DNA of 20,161 bases from an uncultured bacterium. Its GTDB lineage: Bacteria > Actinomycetota > Coriobacteriia > Coriobacteriales > Coriobacteriaceae. Below are positions 1-7,267 of the stretch, in pieces. Numbering within the stretch: the stretch's first letter is position 1; each line of letters begins with the position of its first letter. The notes under the pieces were generated by a model. It was not told the DNA's origin, did not search any database, and worked only from the letters and a program-made list of their open reading frames with translations. The DNA is taken from the NCBI GenBank assembly GCA_905214465.1, contig CAJMMD010000038.1, positions 1-20,161 on the forward strand, in the 5' to 3' direction. The translations under genes were made by a program, and so were the position numbers.

Positions 1-110
1 TGTCCATCCTCGCAGTATCCGGTTCTCAAGGTGCACGCCTGGCGGCTGATCCGGTCCGACCGGGCCGCGCGGCAAGGAGATATATTGCCAGACCGGAGGG
101 CCCCCGGGGG
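1..110 (-). other. Probable rRNA operon leader (pre-16S), partial
   Basis: On the minus strand, positions 31-13 read CCTTGAGAACCGGATACTG, followed by GCGAGGATG. This closely resembles the TTGAGAACTGGATAGTG...GCGAGCATC stretch found in the 16S leader and the 16S-23S spacer of actinobacterial rRNA operons (family knowledge). The segment lies only about 190 bp past the stop of the phosphohexomutase gene, so a 16S leader fits better than an internal spacer. The DNA before it is very GC-rich and self-complementary, with CCCCCGGGGG at 101-110 and a CCGGT-CGG-ACCGG hairpin near positions 50-62. A weak -10-like TAATAT lies near 142-147. No rRNA gene sequence itself is inside the window, so this remains an inference. 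Confidence 0.42.
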
Positions 111-218
111 CGGGAATCTGGGCGTACACATTTCCTACACATATTAAAACCCTGCTTACGTTTGCCAGCCGTTCTCTACCGCTCACCGAGGGCCTCTTTA
201 TAGTGAAGCGTCATATGG

Positions 219-1619
219 CTAAAGCTGATAGGCTCCCTTAGCCAAGGCACAGCCGGCATCGAGCAACTCATCGCGCTCCTCCACCGAGAACCCCTCGGCG
301 TATACGCGAACCACCGGTTCGGTCCCGCTGGGGCGGATCAGCAGCCAGGTGTCATCCTCGAATGCCAAACGTAAACCATCCATATGGCTTACAGCCTGCG
401 GCGCCTTGCCGCAAATCGATTTAGGATTCATGCCAGGAAGCAGCGTTCGCAGCGATTCGGCGTCTTCGGCCTCAAGGCGCAAATCGCGACGCCCATAGCT
501 CGTCTTACCAAAACTGGCCTCGAGCTGATCGACCAAAACGCCCAAAGGCGCGCCCGTCTTTGCCATAAGCTCACACAGAATCAGACAAGCAAGGATTCCA
601 TCACGCTCAGGCATATGCGCGGCGATGCCGATACCGCCGGCCTCCTCGCCTCCCATGAGGACGCCGCCCTTCTTCATCTCTGCAGCTATATATTTGAAAC
701 CGACCGGCTTAACGGTCACACGACAGCCAAGCGCCTCGGCAATGCGACGCACTAGCGTCGAGCACGAGAGATTGACGACGACACGCCCCTCCAAATTGCG
801 GAATTGAACGAGGTCGCCCAAAACAAGCGCCATGATTTGATGCGGATGAATATATCTACCGCGTTCGTCGACCGCACCGATACGGTCGGCATCGCCGTCG
901 GTCACCAGGCCTGCGCACGCCCCGTCCTCGACAACCGCACGCTCGCAAGCGTCCACCCACGGCTCAACAGGGTCGGGGCAAATGTCCTCTTGATCGGACG
1001 ACTGTCCGGCATGAATCTCGTGCACCTCGACGCCTAGCTCCCGCAGCAGGTCGGCAAGATATCCCTGGGCCGCGCCGCCCATGGGGTCAACTACCACACG
1101 CAGGTGAGCGGCTCGAATGGCCTCGGCATCGACAAACGATGCCACCGCCTGCATATAGTCAGGAATAATATCCGCGGTGCGATAGCGTTCCTCGATCCCC
1201 ATCGGCTCGGGGGCCATAGTCTCTTCGAGCTCTTCGATGACATCCTGATTGGCCGTCGAGCCATCTCCCATGCGCAGCTTAAGGCACAGATACCCCTGCG
1301 GATGATGGGATCCCGTCACCATGAGCGCACCGCAGGCCTCGCCGTCATACGCCGCCGCCCACGTAAGGGCGGGGGTCGGAACAGGCCGAGATGCGAGCAC
1401 TGCGTCCAATCCGTGAGCGGCAAGCACGCCTGCCGCAAGCTCAGCGAACTCGCGCGCTAAGGGCCGAGTGTCGAACCCTATATATACCGTTTTGCCCGGA
1501 TTGGTCTTTTGCCACAACTCGCCGACGGCATCGGCGATACGGGCAACGTTATCGGCAGTGAAGTCCTCATCGACGCGAGCGCGCCAACCGTCAGTTCCAA
1601 AATGAATTATCGCGCACAC
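219..1619 (-). CDS. Phosphoglucomutase/phosphomannomutase family protein
   Basis: Alpha-D-phosphohexomutase, interconverting hexose 1- and 6-phosphates in the cytoplasm, probably to supply sugar nucleotides for the envelope. The GTG at 1619 was chosen as start (466 aa): it follows a GAGGTG ribosome-binding site 8 nt upstream and puts the family opening IIHFGTDGWR at the N-terminus. The longer frame, up to 1703, adds 28 residues without family character. All four family motifs are visible: the phosphoserine loop TGSHHP (102-107, Ser104), the metal loop DGDADR (241-246), the sugar-specificity loop GEEAGG (324-329) and the phosphate loop RPSGTEP (429-435). The usual active-site consensus is TASHNP, so Gly and His replace Ala and Asn here. 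Whether glucose, mannose or glucosamine phosphate is preferred cannot be told from sequence. It lies after a terminator, so it is probably transcribed separately from the gene before it. Confidence 0.9.
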   Translation of the reverse strand: MCAIIHFGTDGWRARVDEDFTADNVARIADAVGELWQKTNPGKTVYIGFDTRPLAREFAELAAGVLAAHGLDAVLASRPVPTPALTWAAAYDGEACGALMVTGSHHPQGYLCLKLRMGDGSTANQDVIEELEETMAPEPMGIEERYRTADIIPDYMQAVASFVDAEAIRAAHLRVVVDPMGGAAQGYLADLLRELGVEVHEIHAGQSSDQEDICPDPVEPWVDACERAVVEDGACAGLVTDGDADRIGAVDERGRYIHPHQIMALVLGDLVQFRNLEGRVVVNLSCSTLVRRIAEALGCRVTVKPVGFKYIAAEMKKGGVLMGGEEAGGIGIAAHMPERDGILACLILCELMAKTGAPLGVLVDQLEASFGKTSYGRRDLRLEAEDAESLRTLLPGMNPKSICGKAPQAVSHMDGLRLAFEDDTWLLIRPSGTEPVVRVYAEGFSVEERDELLDAGCALAKGAYQL

Positions 1620-1743
1620 GCGCAGACACCTCGCAGTGTTTGGATCATGGTACGCATGAGGTATACCCGCAGCACGCACCCGGCAACCTGCCGGTACCAG
1701 CATTCACCATTTGGGCAAATGCTGCCGAGGACATGCAGGCAAT

Positions 1744-1771
1744 AAAAAACCGCCCCGTATGGAGCGGTTTT
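1744..1771 (-). terminator. Rho-independent terminator after the homocysteine methyltransferase gene
   Basis: On the minus strand, AACCGCTCC-ATAC-GGGGCGGTT forms a stem of about 9-11 bp with a 4-nt loop and one G-U pair, followed at once by TTTTTTATT. It begins 5 nt after the TAA at 1779-1777 and separates that gene from the phosphohexomutase gene. Confidence 0.9.
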
Positions 1772-1776
1772 GCCCT

Positions 1777-2670
1777 TTATATATCGAGCGCCTCGGCCAT
1801 CGCTGCCGTAGTGATTGCCGTGGTTCCACAGCAACTGCCCACCATTGCGGCACCGGCATGTCTCCATTCGATGCATGCGCGCGCGAAAGCTTCGGGGTTC
1901 TCGTGCCATACGGGGCCATCCTGAGTCTGGACCGGATCGCCTACGTTGGGACGCACCGTGACGGGAGTAGTCGCCGATGCAACCATCCTGGGCACCGCCG
2001 CGTTCGCGGCCGCAAGCGAACAGCAATTAACACCAACCGAGTTTGCGCCGTGTTTTTCGGCGTACAAAACGGCTGCCTCGATGTTGAGGCCATCGCCCAA
2101 CAGGTCGCCTTTATCGTCAACGACAAAACTCACCAGGACAGGCATGCCGTCGGCGGCATCTCGGGCGCCGGCAAGCGTGGGCTGCAAATTACGGATAGAC
2201 GTCACCGTCTCGATCAGCAGACCGTCAACACCAGCATTGAGCAAGGCGTGCGCCTGTTCGCGCGCAATGCCTCGGATTTCACGATACTCGACAGAGTCTT
2301 CGGCAAACCACTCAATACCGATCGGGCCCATCGAGCCCAGTAGCAGCTGAGGGTGCGCCTGGCGGGCATCGTCGACGGCCCCGCGATTGACCTCCGCCAC
2401 GGACGGCGCAATCTGATCGTGCTTGAGGGCATAGCTCGATGCCTGAAAGGTGTTGGTAATGAGCACCTGCGCGCCGGCGGCGACATACAAGCGATGAATA
2501 CGAGAAACGGTCTGCGGCTCTGCCAGATTCCAAAACGCCGGTGGAATGTCGGCGGCATCGTACTCACTCAACAGAACACTGCCCATGGGGCCCTGCGCCA
2601 ACAAGGTCTCGCTCGACAAGCGGCGCGTAAGTTCCTCGGCACCAAAGCGGTTGTAATAACTCGTATCCAT
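1777..2670 (-). CDS. Homocysteine S-methyltransferase family protein
   Basis: A 297-aa single-domain protein of the zinc-dependent homocysteine S-methyltransferase (Pfam S-methyl_trans) TIM-barrel family. It transfers a methyl group to homocysteine to give methionine; the donor could be S-methylmethionine, betaine or another methyl compound. The family cysteines are visible in GVNCCS (Cys216) and GSCCGT (Cys280 and Cys281), the expected Zn/thiolate ligands. The barrel start QGPMGS replaces the usual DGAMGT, and AGAQVLITNTFQAS matches the family's A-G-A-x-x-I-x-T-N-T-F motif. There is no cobalamin or folate domain, so it is not a full MetH. The ATG at 2670 is 10 nt behind the stop of the MntR-like gene, so the two are very likely co-transcribed. 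A terminator follows. Confidence 0.88.
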   Translation of the reverse strand: MDTSYYNRFGAEELTRRLSSETLLAQGPMGSVLLSEYDAADIPPAFWNLAEPQTVSRIHRLYVAAGAQVLITNTFQASSYALKHDQIAPSVAEVNRGAVDDARQAHPQLLLGSMGPIGIEWFAEDSVEYREIRGIAREQAHALLNAGVDGLLIETVTSIRNLQPTLAGARDAADGMPVLVSFVVDDKGDLLGDGLNIEAAVLYAEKHGANSVGVNCCSLAAANAAVPRMVASATTPVTVRPNVGDPVQTQDGPVWHENPEAFARACIEWRHAGAAMVGSCCGTTAITTAAMAEALDI

Positions 2671-2680
2671 ATATATCCCG

Positions 2681-3103
2681 CTATTCCTCGACGCTGATTC
2701 CCTGCTTTTCGAGATAGGCGAGCCAGCGGTTCATCGTGTCCTCGGATAGCGCATGCTCCATCATGCAGGCCTCGGAATCGGCTCGCTCAAATTCGACACC
2801 GAGCTCCTGAACCAAAAACGTGCGGATGAGGCGATGACGGTACCAGATAGCCGTACCAACCTCGCGGCCGCGATCGGTCAGGACTACCTTGCCGTAGTGC
2901 GATTGCTCGACAAGTTCGGATGCTTTGAGCGCCGAAACCGCTTTATTGACCGATGCCTTGGAGACGCCAAGGCGCTGCGCGATGTCGACCGATCGCACGC
3001 CGTTGGTTTCCCCCTCTTCGCTTTCAATGCGAACCATGCACTCCAAGTAGTCTTCGTTCGCCACCGTCAGATGTAGTTCGCGCGAGCTATTTGTCGTATC
3101 CAT
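2681..3103 (-). CDS. DtxR/MntR-family metal-dependent transcriptional regulator
   Basis: A 140-aa cytoplasmic repressor of the DtxR/MntR family, which binds DNA when loaded with Mn(II) or Fe(II). The ATG at 3103 was chosen because AAGGGA lies 9 nt before it; an earlier ATG at 3124 has no ribosome-binding site. Residues about 13-80 form the winged helix-turn-helix (SVDIAQRLGVSKASVNKAVSAL region, then the wing ending VVLTDRGR). Residues 85-135 form the metal and dimer domain. There is no C-terminal SH3-like domain, so in length it resembles MntR (142 aa in B. subtilis) rather than DtxR (226 aa). By family alignment the metal ligands would be Asp18, Glu21, His90, Cys113, Glu116 and His117: EDYLE is MntR-like, while EACxxEH is DtxR-like. 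It precedes the methyltransferase gene and is divergent from pepT, with a palindrome between. Confidence 0.88.
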   Translation of the reverse strand: MDTTNSSRELHLTVANEDYLECMVRIESEEGETNGVRSVDIAQRLGVSKASVNKAVSALKASELVEQSHYGKVVLTDRGREVGTAIWYRHRLIRTFLVQELGVEFERADSEACMMEHALSEDTMNRWLAYLEKQGISVEE

Positions 3104-3134
3104 GATCTTCCGTCCCTTCTGCATTCATTGGCTG

Positions 3135-3176
3135 ATTCTACCCCATCCAAGCGTCGCGGTATGCCGTGGCATACCG
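3135..3176. promoter_or_regulatory. Palindromic candidate operator between the MntR-like gene and pepT, with a -10 box
   Basis: CGGTATGCCGTGGCATACCG at 3157-3176 is an inverted repeat with 9-bp arms around a GT centre. On the minus strand it sits just upstream of a good -10 hexamer TAGAAT (plus positions 3135-3140), which would start the regulator's mRNA about 25 nt before its ATG. On the plus strand, TGCTAGAGT at 3178-3186 could be an extended -10 for pepT. The palindrome would overlap the -35 area of both promoters, the usual place for a repressor site. That the neighbouring metalloregulator binds it is inference. Confidence 0.55.
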
Positions 3177-3223
3177 TGCTAGAGTTCTTGTTGCACACGA
3201 CGACCAAGATTGGAGCGGTCTTT

Positions 3224-4471
3224 ATGGAAAACACCACCACGAACCCCGATGTCCTCGAGCGCTTTTTGCGCTACGTCCAGATCAACACGCAGTCCGAGGA
3301 TGCAAACTGCGACCAGGTACCCTCGAGCGCCGTTCAGTTTGACCTTGCCAACGTGCTGGCTGAAGAGCTGCGCGAGCTTGGTGCGGAAGATGCCCACGTG
3401 ACCGAGCACGCCTATGTCTGCGCGCATATCCCCGCAAGTGTGGGCGCTGAGGACAAGCCCGCCCTGGGCCTGATCGCCCATCTCGACACCACCGAAGTTG
3501 CACCGGGCGCCGGCGTGAAGCCGCACATCGTGCACTACGAAGGCGGCGACCTGGTCTGCGGCACGGTTGACGGTAAGCCCGTTGCCATGAGTACCGCCAA
3601 GCTTCCCGCCCTGAACGACCTCGCGGGTGAGGACCTGGTCTGCAGCGATGGCACCACGCTGCTGGGCGCGGACGACAAGGCAGGCGTCGCCGAGATCATG
3701 TCGCTTGTCGCGCGTATCGCTCAGGACCCTTCTCTGCCCCATCCCGCACTCGGCATTTGCTTCTGCCCTGACGAGGAGATCGGCCACGGAGCCGAGCTGT
3801 TGGATATCGATACCTTTGGCTGCAAGTATGCCTACACGGTCGACGGTGGCCCCATCGGCGAGCTGGAGTGGGAGTGCTTTAATGCCGCTGAGGCGACCGT
3901 CTGCTTTGAGGGCCAGTCCATCCACCCGGGCGACGCCAAAGGCCGTATGGTTAACGCAGGCAATCTGTTCTGCGACTTCAACGCGTTGCTCCCCTACGTG
4001 CAGCGCCCGGAGTATACGGAAGGCTACGAGGGCTTTTATCACCTTGAGGGTGTATCTGCAACCGTCGATCACGCCACAGCGCGCTATATCGTCCGCGACC
4101 ATGACGCAGCCAAGTTCCAGCAGAAACTCGACCTTATTGATGCCGCCGCCTCGATGCTCAACCAGCGCTTGGGTGACAAGCGCGTGACGGTCGAGATTAA
4201 GCAGCAGTATCGAAATATGGCCGAGATCGTTCGTGACTATCCCGAGCTTATTGACGTTGCCAAGGAAGCCTACCTTGCCTGCGGCGTTGAGCCCCAAGTG
4301 CTGCCGATTCGCGGCGGCACCGACGGCGCGCAGCTGTCGTTCCGCGGTCTGCCCTGCCCCAACCTTTCCACCGGCGGCTATTGCTACCACGGCGTCAACG
4401 AGTTTGTCCCGGTCAGTTCGCTCGTCAAGATGACCGACGTCCTGCAGGAGCTCGTCGCCCGTTTCGCATAA
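3224..4471 (+). CDS. pepT: Peptidase T (tripeptide aminopeptidase)
   Basis: M20B zinc metallopeptidase of 415 aa (E. coli PepT is 408) that removes the N-terminal residue from tripeptides in the cytoplasm. The ATG at 3224 follows GGAG about 8 nt upstream and gives the family start; the frame open from 3128 adds 32 unrelated residues. Visible active-site elements: HLD (His86, Asp88), GADD (Asp150), PDEE (Glu184, Glu185), VDGG (Asp207), the dimer-domain IHPGDAKGRMVNA (231-245 region) and the last zinc-site His in YCYHGVNE (His389). It is the only plus-strand gene here, divergent from the metalloregulator gene and convergent with the LCP gene. It has its own terminator. Confidence 0.95.
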   Translation: MENTTTNPDVLERFLRYVQINTQSEDANCDQVPSSAVQFDLANVLAEELRELGAEDAHVTEHAYVCAHIPASVGAEDKPALGLIAHLDTTEVAPGAGVKPHIVHYEGGDLVCGTVDGKPVAMSTAKLPALNDLAGEDLVCSDGTTLLGADDKAGVAEIMSLVARIAQDPSLPHPALGICFCPDEEIGHGAELLDIDTFGCKYAYTVDGGPIGELEWECFNAAEATVCFEGQSIHPGDAKGRMVNAGNLFCDFNALLPYVQRPEYTEGYEGFYHLEGVSATVDHATARYIVRDHDAAKFQQKLDLIDAAASMLNQRLGDKRVTVEIKQQYRNMAEIVRDYPELIDVAKEAYLACGVEPQVLPIRGGTDGAQLSFRGLPCPNLSTGGYCYHGVNEFVPVSSLVKMTDVLQELVARFA

Positions 4472-4499
4472 GCCTGGCTGCATAAGCCCAAAAGACGAA

Positions 4500-4535
4500 T
4501 CGCCCCGTCCTCTACAGAGAACGGGGCGGTTTTTT
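4500..4535 (+). terminator. Rho-independent terminator of pepT
   Basis: CGCCCCGT at 4501-4508 pairs with ACGGGGCG at 4521-4528 across a 12-nt loop and is followed by G and six T residues (4530-4535). It lies 29 nt after the pepT stop. Confidence 0.9.
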
Positions 4536-4559
4536 GATACAAGGGGAGTAGTCAACATC

Positions 4560-4614
4560 GCAGGTTGAGCCAACGTCAGCGAGCGACGTCCAAGGCGAAC
4601 AAGTTGGCATGAAA
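4560..4614. repeat. 55-nt intergenic repeat, copy 1
   Basis: This stretch aligns without gaps to 20106-20160. By hand count about 39 of 55 positions are identical, including the shared blocks GCAGGTTGAGC and GTCAGCGA. It lies between the pepT terminator and the hairpin that ends the LCP transcript, and it overlaps the hairpin's left foot by two bases. No open frame in it looks coding. Confidence 0.6.
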
Positions 4615-4653
4615 AAGGCAGGGCATTGACCTTCTGGTCATGCCCTGCCTTTT
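4612..4653 (-). terminator. Rho-independent terminator of the murA-LCP unit
   Basis: An 18-bp stem. The left arm is 4613-4631 with a single bulged T at 4626, the loop is TTCT (4632-4635), and the right arm is 4636-4653. On the minus strand it ends in TTTTTC. The A-rich and T-rich feet make it potentially bidirectional. It is the distal one of two hairpins behind the LCP gene. Confidence 0.85.
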
Positions 4654-4695
4654 GAATGACAAATTGTCGCCTTGGGCGGCGCGCAGCGTCGAGTC

Positions 4696-4723
4696 GTTAC
4701 GGCGTTTGGTAAAACGCCGTAAC
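4696..4723 (-). other. Perfect 12-bp stem-loop abutting the LCP stop codon
   Basis: GTTACGGCGTTT (4696-4707) and AAACGCCGTAAC (4712-4723) are perfect inverted repeats around GGTA. The hairpin begins directly at the TAA stop (4726-4724) of the LCP gene and has no T-tract after it, so by itself it is probably not an intrinsic terminator. It may protect the 3' end of the mRNA or help the true terminator 43 nt farther on. Confidence 0.75.
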
Positions 4724-5959
4724 TTAGTAGTTGGCCTCGTAACCGTTGCCGTCGCCGGTGGGCTGTTCGTAGTAGTCCGAATCGCTCGAATCGCTTGAGC
4801 CATCGGAATCGTCAGAGCTGACCGATGAGGTTGCGGTACCGTTTGCGTAGTCGTCAGACGTGTTGTTGCTGAGGTCACCGATCGTAGAGCTGGAACCGTC
4901 GGAAAGACCCATGGTGTTGGGACCCTTGGGATCCTTGCCGGCATCGACGCGCTCCATCATTTCCTTGAGCTCGTCCTCGTAGACAAAGACGTAGCTCACA
5001 CCGTCGATCATGGTGCTGTCGTCGGCGTACGAGGGCAGGTTGGCCGAGTAGATACCGTCGACATCCATACCGCGCATGGCGTTGACCGTAGCCACGATAT
5101 CCTGAACGCTCATATCGGTTACAAGCATATCGGACAGCGAATTAACCAGGCCAAAGATCTTCGTGGCATCGAAGTTATTGAGAATCTGGTTGGCAAGGGC
5201 GCCAAGCACCTGACGCTGGTGGCGCATGCGCGTGTAATCGCCGTCGGCATAGGTGTAGCGGCAGCGGGCATAGGTAAGGGCGGTGGCACCGTCCATATGC
5301 TGCTGGCCAGCGGTAATCTTAATATCCAGGTGCTCGGGGTCGTCAACATCATCGGTTGCGTTAATGTCGATACCGCCAACCGAATCAATCAGCGCCTGCA
5401 TACCGTCGAAGCTGACCTCGGCATAGTGGGAAATCTGAACACCGCACAGCTCGTTGACCGCCTCGACCATGGCCTCGGCGCCGCCAACGGTATGGCAGGC
5501 GTTGATCTTCATGGTCTCGCCCTTGTACTCGACCTTGGTGTCGCGCGGAACGGAAATGAGCGTCGCCTGCTTTTGCGTGGGGTCGATGCGTGCCAGGATA
5601 ATCGAGTCGGCACGATACGTATCCTCGCCCGGACGGCCGTCGGTGCCAAGAAGCAGCACGTAGAACGGATCCTTTGCCTCATCGGTGTCAACCAGAACCC
5701 GACGCAGATTGTCAGTAATGACATTAGAATCGCCGAGCTTGCCCATAATGGTGGCAAACCACAGGCCGGCAGCGGTAGTGGCACTCAGCAGCACGCCAAG
5801 CACGACAATGAGCGCGACGTGACGAATCGTGTGGCTACGGCGGCGTTGACGAGCGCGCTCGGAATAGCGAGCCACGTTATCGCGACTGTAGATCTTGGCC
5901 TGCGCACCAGTTGAGGGTCTTCGGGTGGTGGTATCCGCGAGGGGCTTTTTATTAAACAT
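4724..5959 (-). CDS. LytR-CpsA-Psr (LCP) family cell-wall glycopolymer transferase
   Basis: A 411-aa membrane-anchored phosphotransferase, of the family that moves lipid-linked wall polymers (teichoic acid-like or polysaccharide) onto peptidoglycan outside the membrane. A basic cytoplasmic N-terminus (RQRRRS at 38-43) is followed by one transmembrane helix (about 47-70) and the LCP domain (about 98-260). Family residues appear in LLLGTDGRPGE, YRADSIILARID, SVPRDT, ALTYARCRY and DYTRMRHQRQV. The region after about residue 345 is a low-complexity Ser/Asp/Thr tail, presumably extracellular. The ATG at 5959 is preferred over the TTG two codons earlier; AGG lies 6-7 nt upstream. It starts 12 nt after the murA stop, so the two are co-transcribed, and both act in envelope synthesis. 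Confidence 0.92.
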   Translation of the reverse strand: MFNKKPLADTTTRRPSTGAQAKIYSRDNVARYSERARQRRRSHTIRHVALIVVLGVLLSATTAAGLWFATIMGKLGDSNVITDNLRRVLVDTDEAKDPFYVLLLGTDGRPGEDTYRADSIILARIDPTQKQATLISVPRDTKVEYKGETMKINACHTVGGAEAMVEAVNELCGVQISHYAEVSFDGMQALIDSVGGIDINATDDVDDPEHLDIKITAGQQHMDGATALTYARCRYTYADGDYTRMRHQRQVLGALANQILNNFDATKIFGLVNSLSDMLVTDMSVQDIVATVNAMRGMDVDGIYSANLPSYADDSTMIDGVSYVFVYEDELKEMMERVDAGKDPKGPNTMGLSDGSSSTIGDLSNNTSDDYANGTATSSVSSDDSDGSSDSSDSDYYEQPTGDGNGYEANY

Positions 5960-5971
5960 AGGCAACCTGTA

Positions 5972-7255
5972 TTAGTAGATGACGGGATCGGGGACGGTAG
6001 CATGCTCGACATGCGCGCCGAGCGCCTGCAGCTTTTCGACAAACTGCTCGTAGCCGCGCTTGATGTGATGGATAGCCGAAACCTCGGTCGTCCCGTCGGC
6101 GATCAAGCCCGCTACGACGAGGGCCGCTCCGCCGCGCAAATCGGGCGAGGTAACCTGTGCACCCGAGAAGCCCTTGACGCCATGAATCATGGCATGATGG
6201 CTCTCGATACGAATGTCGGCACCCATGCGCACCAGCTCAGAGGCAAACATAAAGCGATTCTCGAAGATGTTCTCGGTAATAACGGAACTGCCGTCGGCAA
6301 GGGCGGAGAGCACCATAATCTGCGCCTGCATGTCGGTCGGGAAACCGGGGAACGGAAGCGTCTGGATGTCGACCGGCTTGATACGCTCGGCACGGTTCAC
6401 ATGGACGCCATCCTCGACGCGCTCGCAGTCGATACCCATGAGCTCCATCTTCTTGAGCACCATGCCCAAATGAATGGGGCAAAAGCCCGTGACATCGACA
6501 CCGCGATCGTCCGCCATCAACGCACCGGCGACGATAAAGGTACCGGCCTCGATGCGGTCGCCCACCACGCGATGGATAACGGGATGGAGCTCTTCCACGC
6601 CTTCGATAGTCACGACGGGCGTACCGGCGCCAACAATCTTGGCGCCCATCTCGTTGAGCATGTTGGCGAGATCGACGATCTCGGGCTCGCGGGCGGCATT
6701 GTCGATAACCGTGGTGCCCTGTGCGCGCACAGAGGCCATGATGAGATTCTCGGTCGCACCGACGCTGGCGAACTCGAGCGTGACGGTGGTACCGCGCAGA
6801 CCTTGGGGCGCATTAGCGTTGATGTAACCGTGGGCGGTATCGAACTCAACGCCCAGGGCCTCAAGACCAAGAATGTGCATATCGATCTTACGAGCACCCA
6901 GGTTGCAGCCGCCCGGCATGGCAATTTTGGCGCGATGGAAGCGGCCCAGCAGGGGCCCCATGACGGCGGTGGAAGCGCGCATCTTGGCAACGAGCTCGTA
7001 GGGGGCCTCCCATGAATCGACCTGAGAGGTATCAATCTCGAGCGTGTGCTCGTCGAGAACATCGATCGTAGCGCCCATGCCCTTGAGCACCTTGCCCATC
7101 ACGTGGACATCGGAAATATCGGGCACGTTCTGCAGCGTCGTCTTGCCCGGCGCCAGAAGCGTTGCCGCCATGAGTTTGAGCGCGGAGTTCTTGGCGCCCG
7201 AGACGGGCACGGAGCCTCCGATGGCGTGGCCACCCTCAACGCGGATAATATCCAA
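5972..7255 (-). CDS. murA: UDP-N-acetylglucosamine 1-carboxyvinyltransferase
   Basis: First committed step of peptidoglycan synthesis: transfer of enolpyruvate from PEP to UDP-GlcNAc in the cytoplasm. The 427-aa length is normal. Visible motifs: SGAKNSALK with the catalytic Lys22, the loop PGGCNLGARKIDMH with the active-site Cys117 (the fosfomycin target; E. coli Cys115), and PFPGFPTDMQ with Asp308 (E. coli Asp305). Cys rather than Asp at 117 predicts a fosfomycin-sensitive enzyme. The start codon is TTG at 7255-7253, preceded by AAAGGG about 6 nt upstream. No ATG or GTG would give the family N-terminus. It follows the atpC terminator, whose T-tract lies about 13 nt before the start codon, so it needs readthrough or a promoter inside that short gap. 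Confidence 0.96.
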   Translation of the reverse strand: MDIIRVEGGHAIGGSVPVSGAKNSALKLMAATLLAPGKTTLQNVPDISDVHVMGKVLKGMGATIDVLDEHTLEIDTSQVDSWEAPYELVAKMRASTAVMGPLLGRFHRAKIAMPGGCNLGARKIDMHILGLEALGVEFDTAHGYINANAPQGLRGTTVTLEFASVGATENLIMASVRAQGTTVIDNAAREPEIVDLANMLNEMGAKIVGAGTPVVTIEGVEELHPVIHRVVGDRIEAGTFIVAGALMADDRGVDVTGFCPIHLGMVLKKMELMGIDCERVEDGVHVNRAERIKPVDIQTLPFPGFPTDMQAQIMVLSALADGSSVITENIFENRFMFASELVRMGADIRIESHHAMIHGVKGFSGAQVTSPDLRGGAALVVAGLIADGTTEVSAIHHIKRGYEQFVEKLQALGAHVEHATVPDPVIY

Positions 7256-7267
7256 GGTCTACCCTTT

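Noticed and set aside
1607..1776. Extension of the phosphohexomutase to the upstream start at 1703
   Set aside because: The extra 28 residues lack family character, and the GTG at 1619 has a well-placed ribosome-binding site directly before the family N-terminus.
3179..4573. 464-aa minus-strand open frame opposite pepT
   Set aside because: pepT has all catalytic motifs on the plus strand. The antisense frame would also run through the pepT terminator.
4560..4614. CRISPR repeat
   Set aside because: The two repeat copies are 15.5 kb apart and diverged. There is no array of regularly spaced repeats anywhere in the window.
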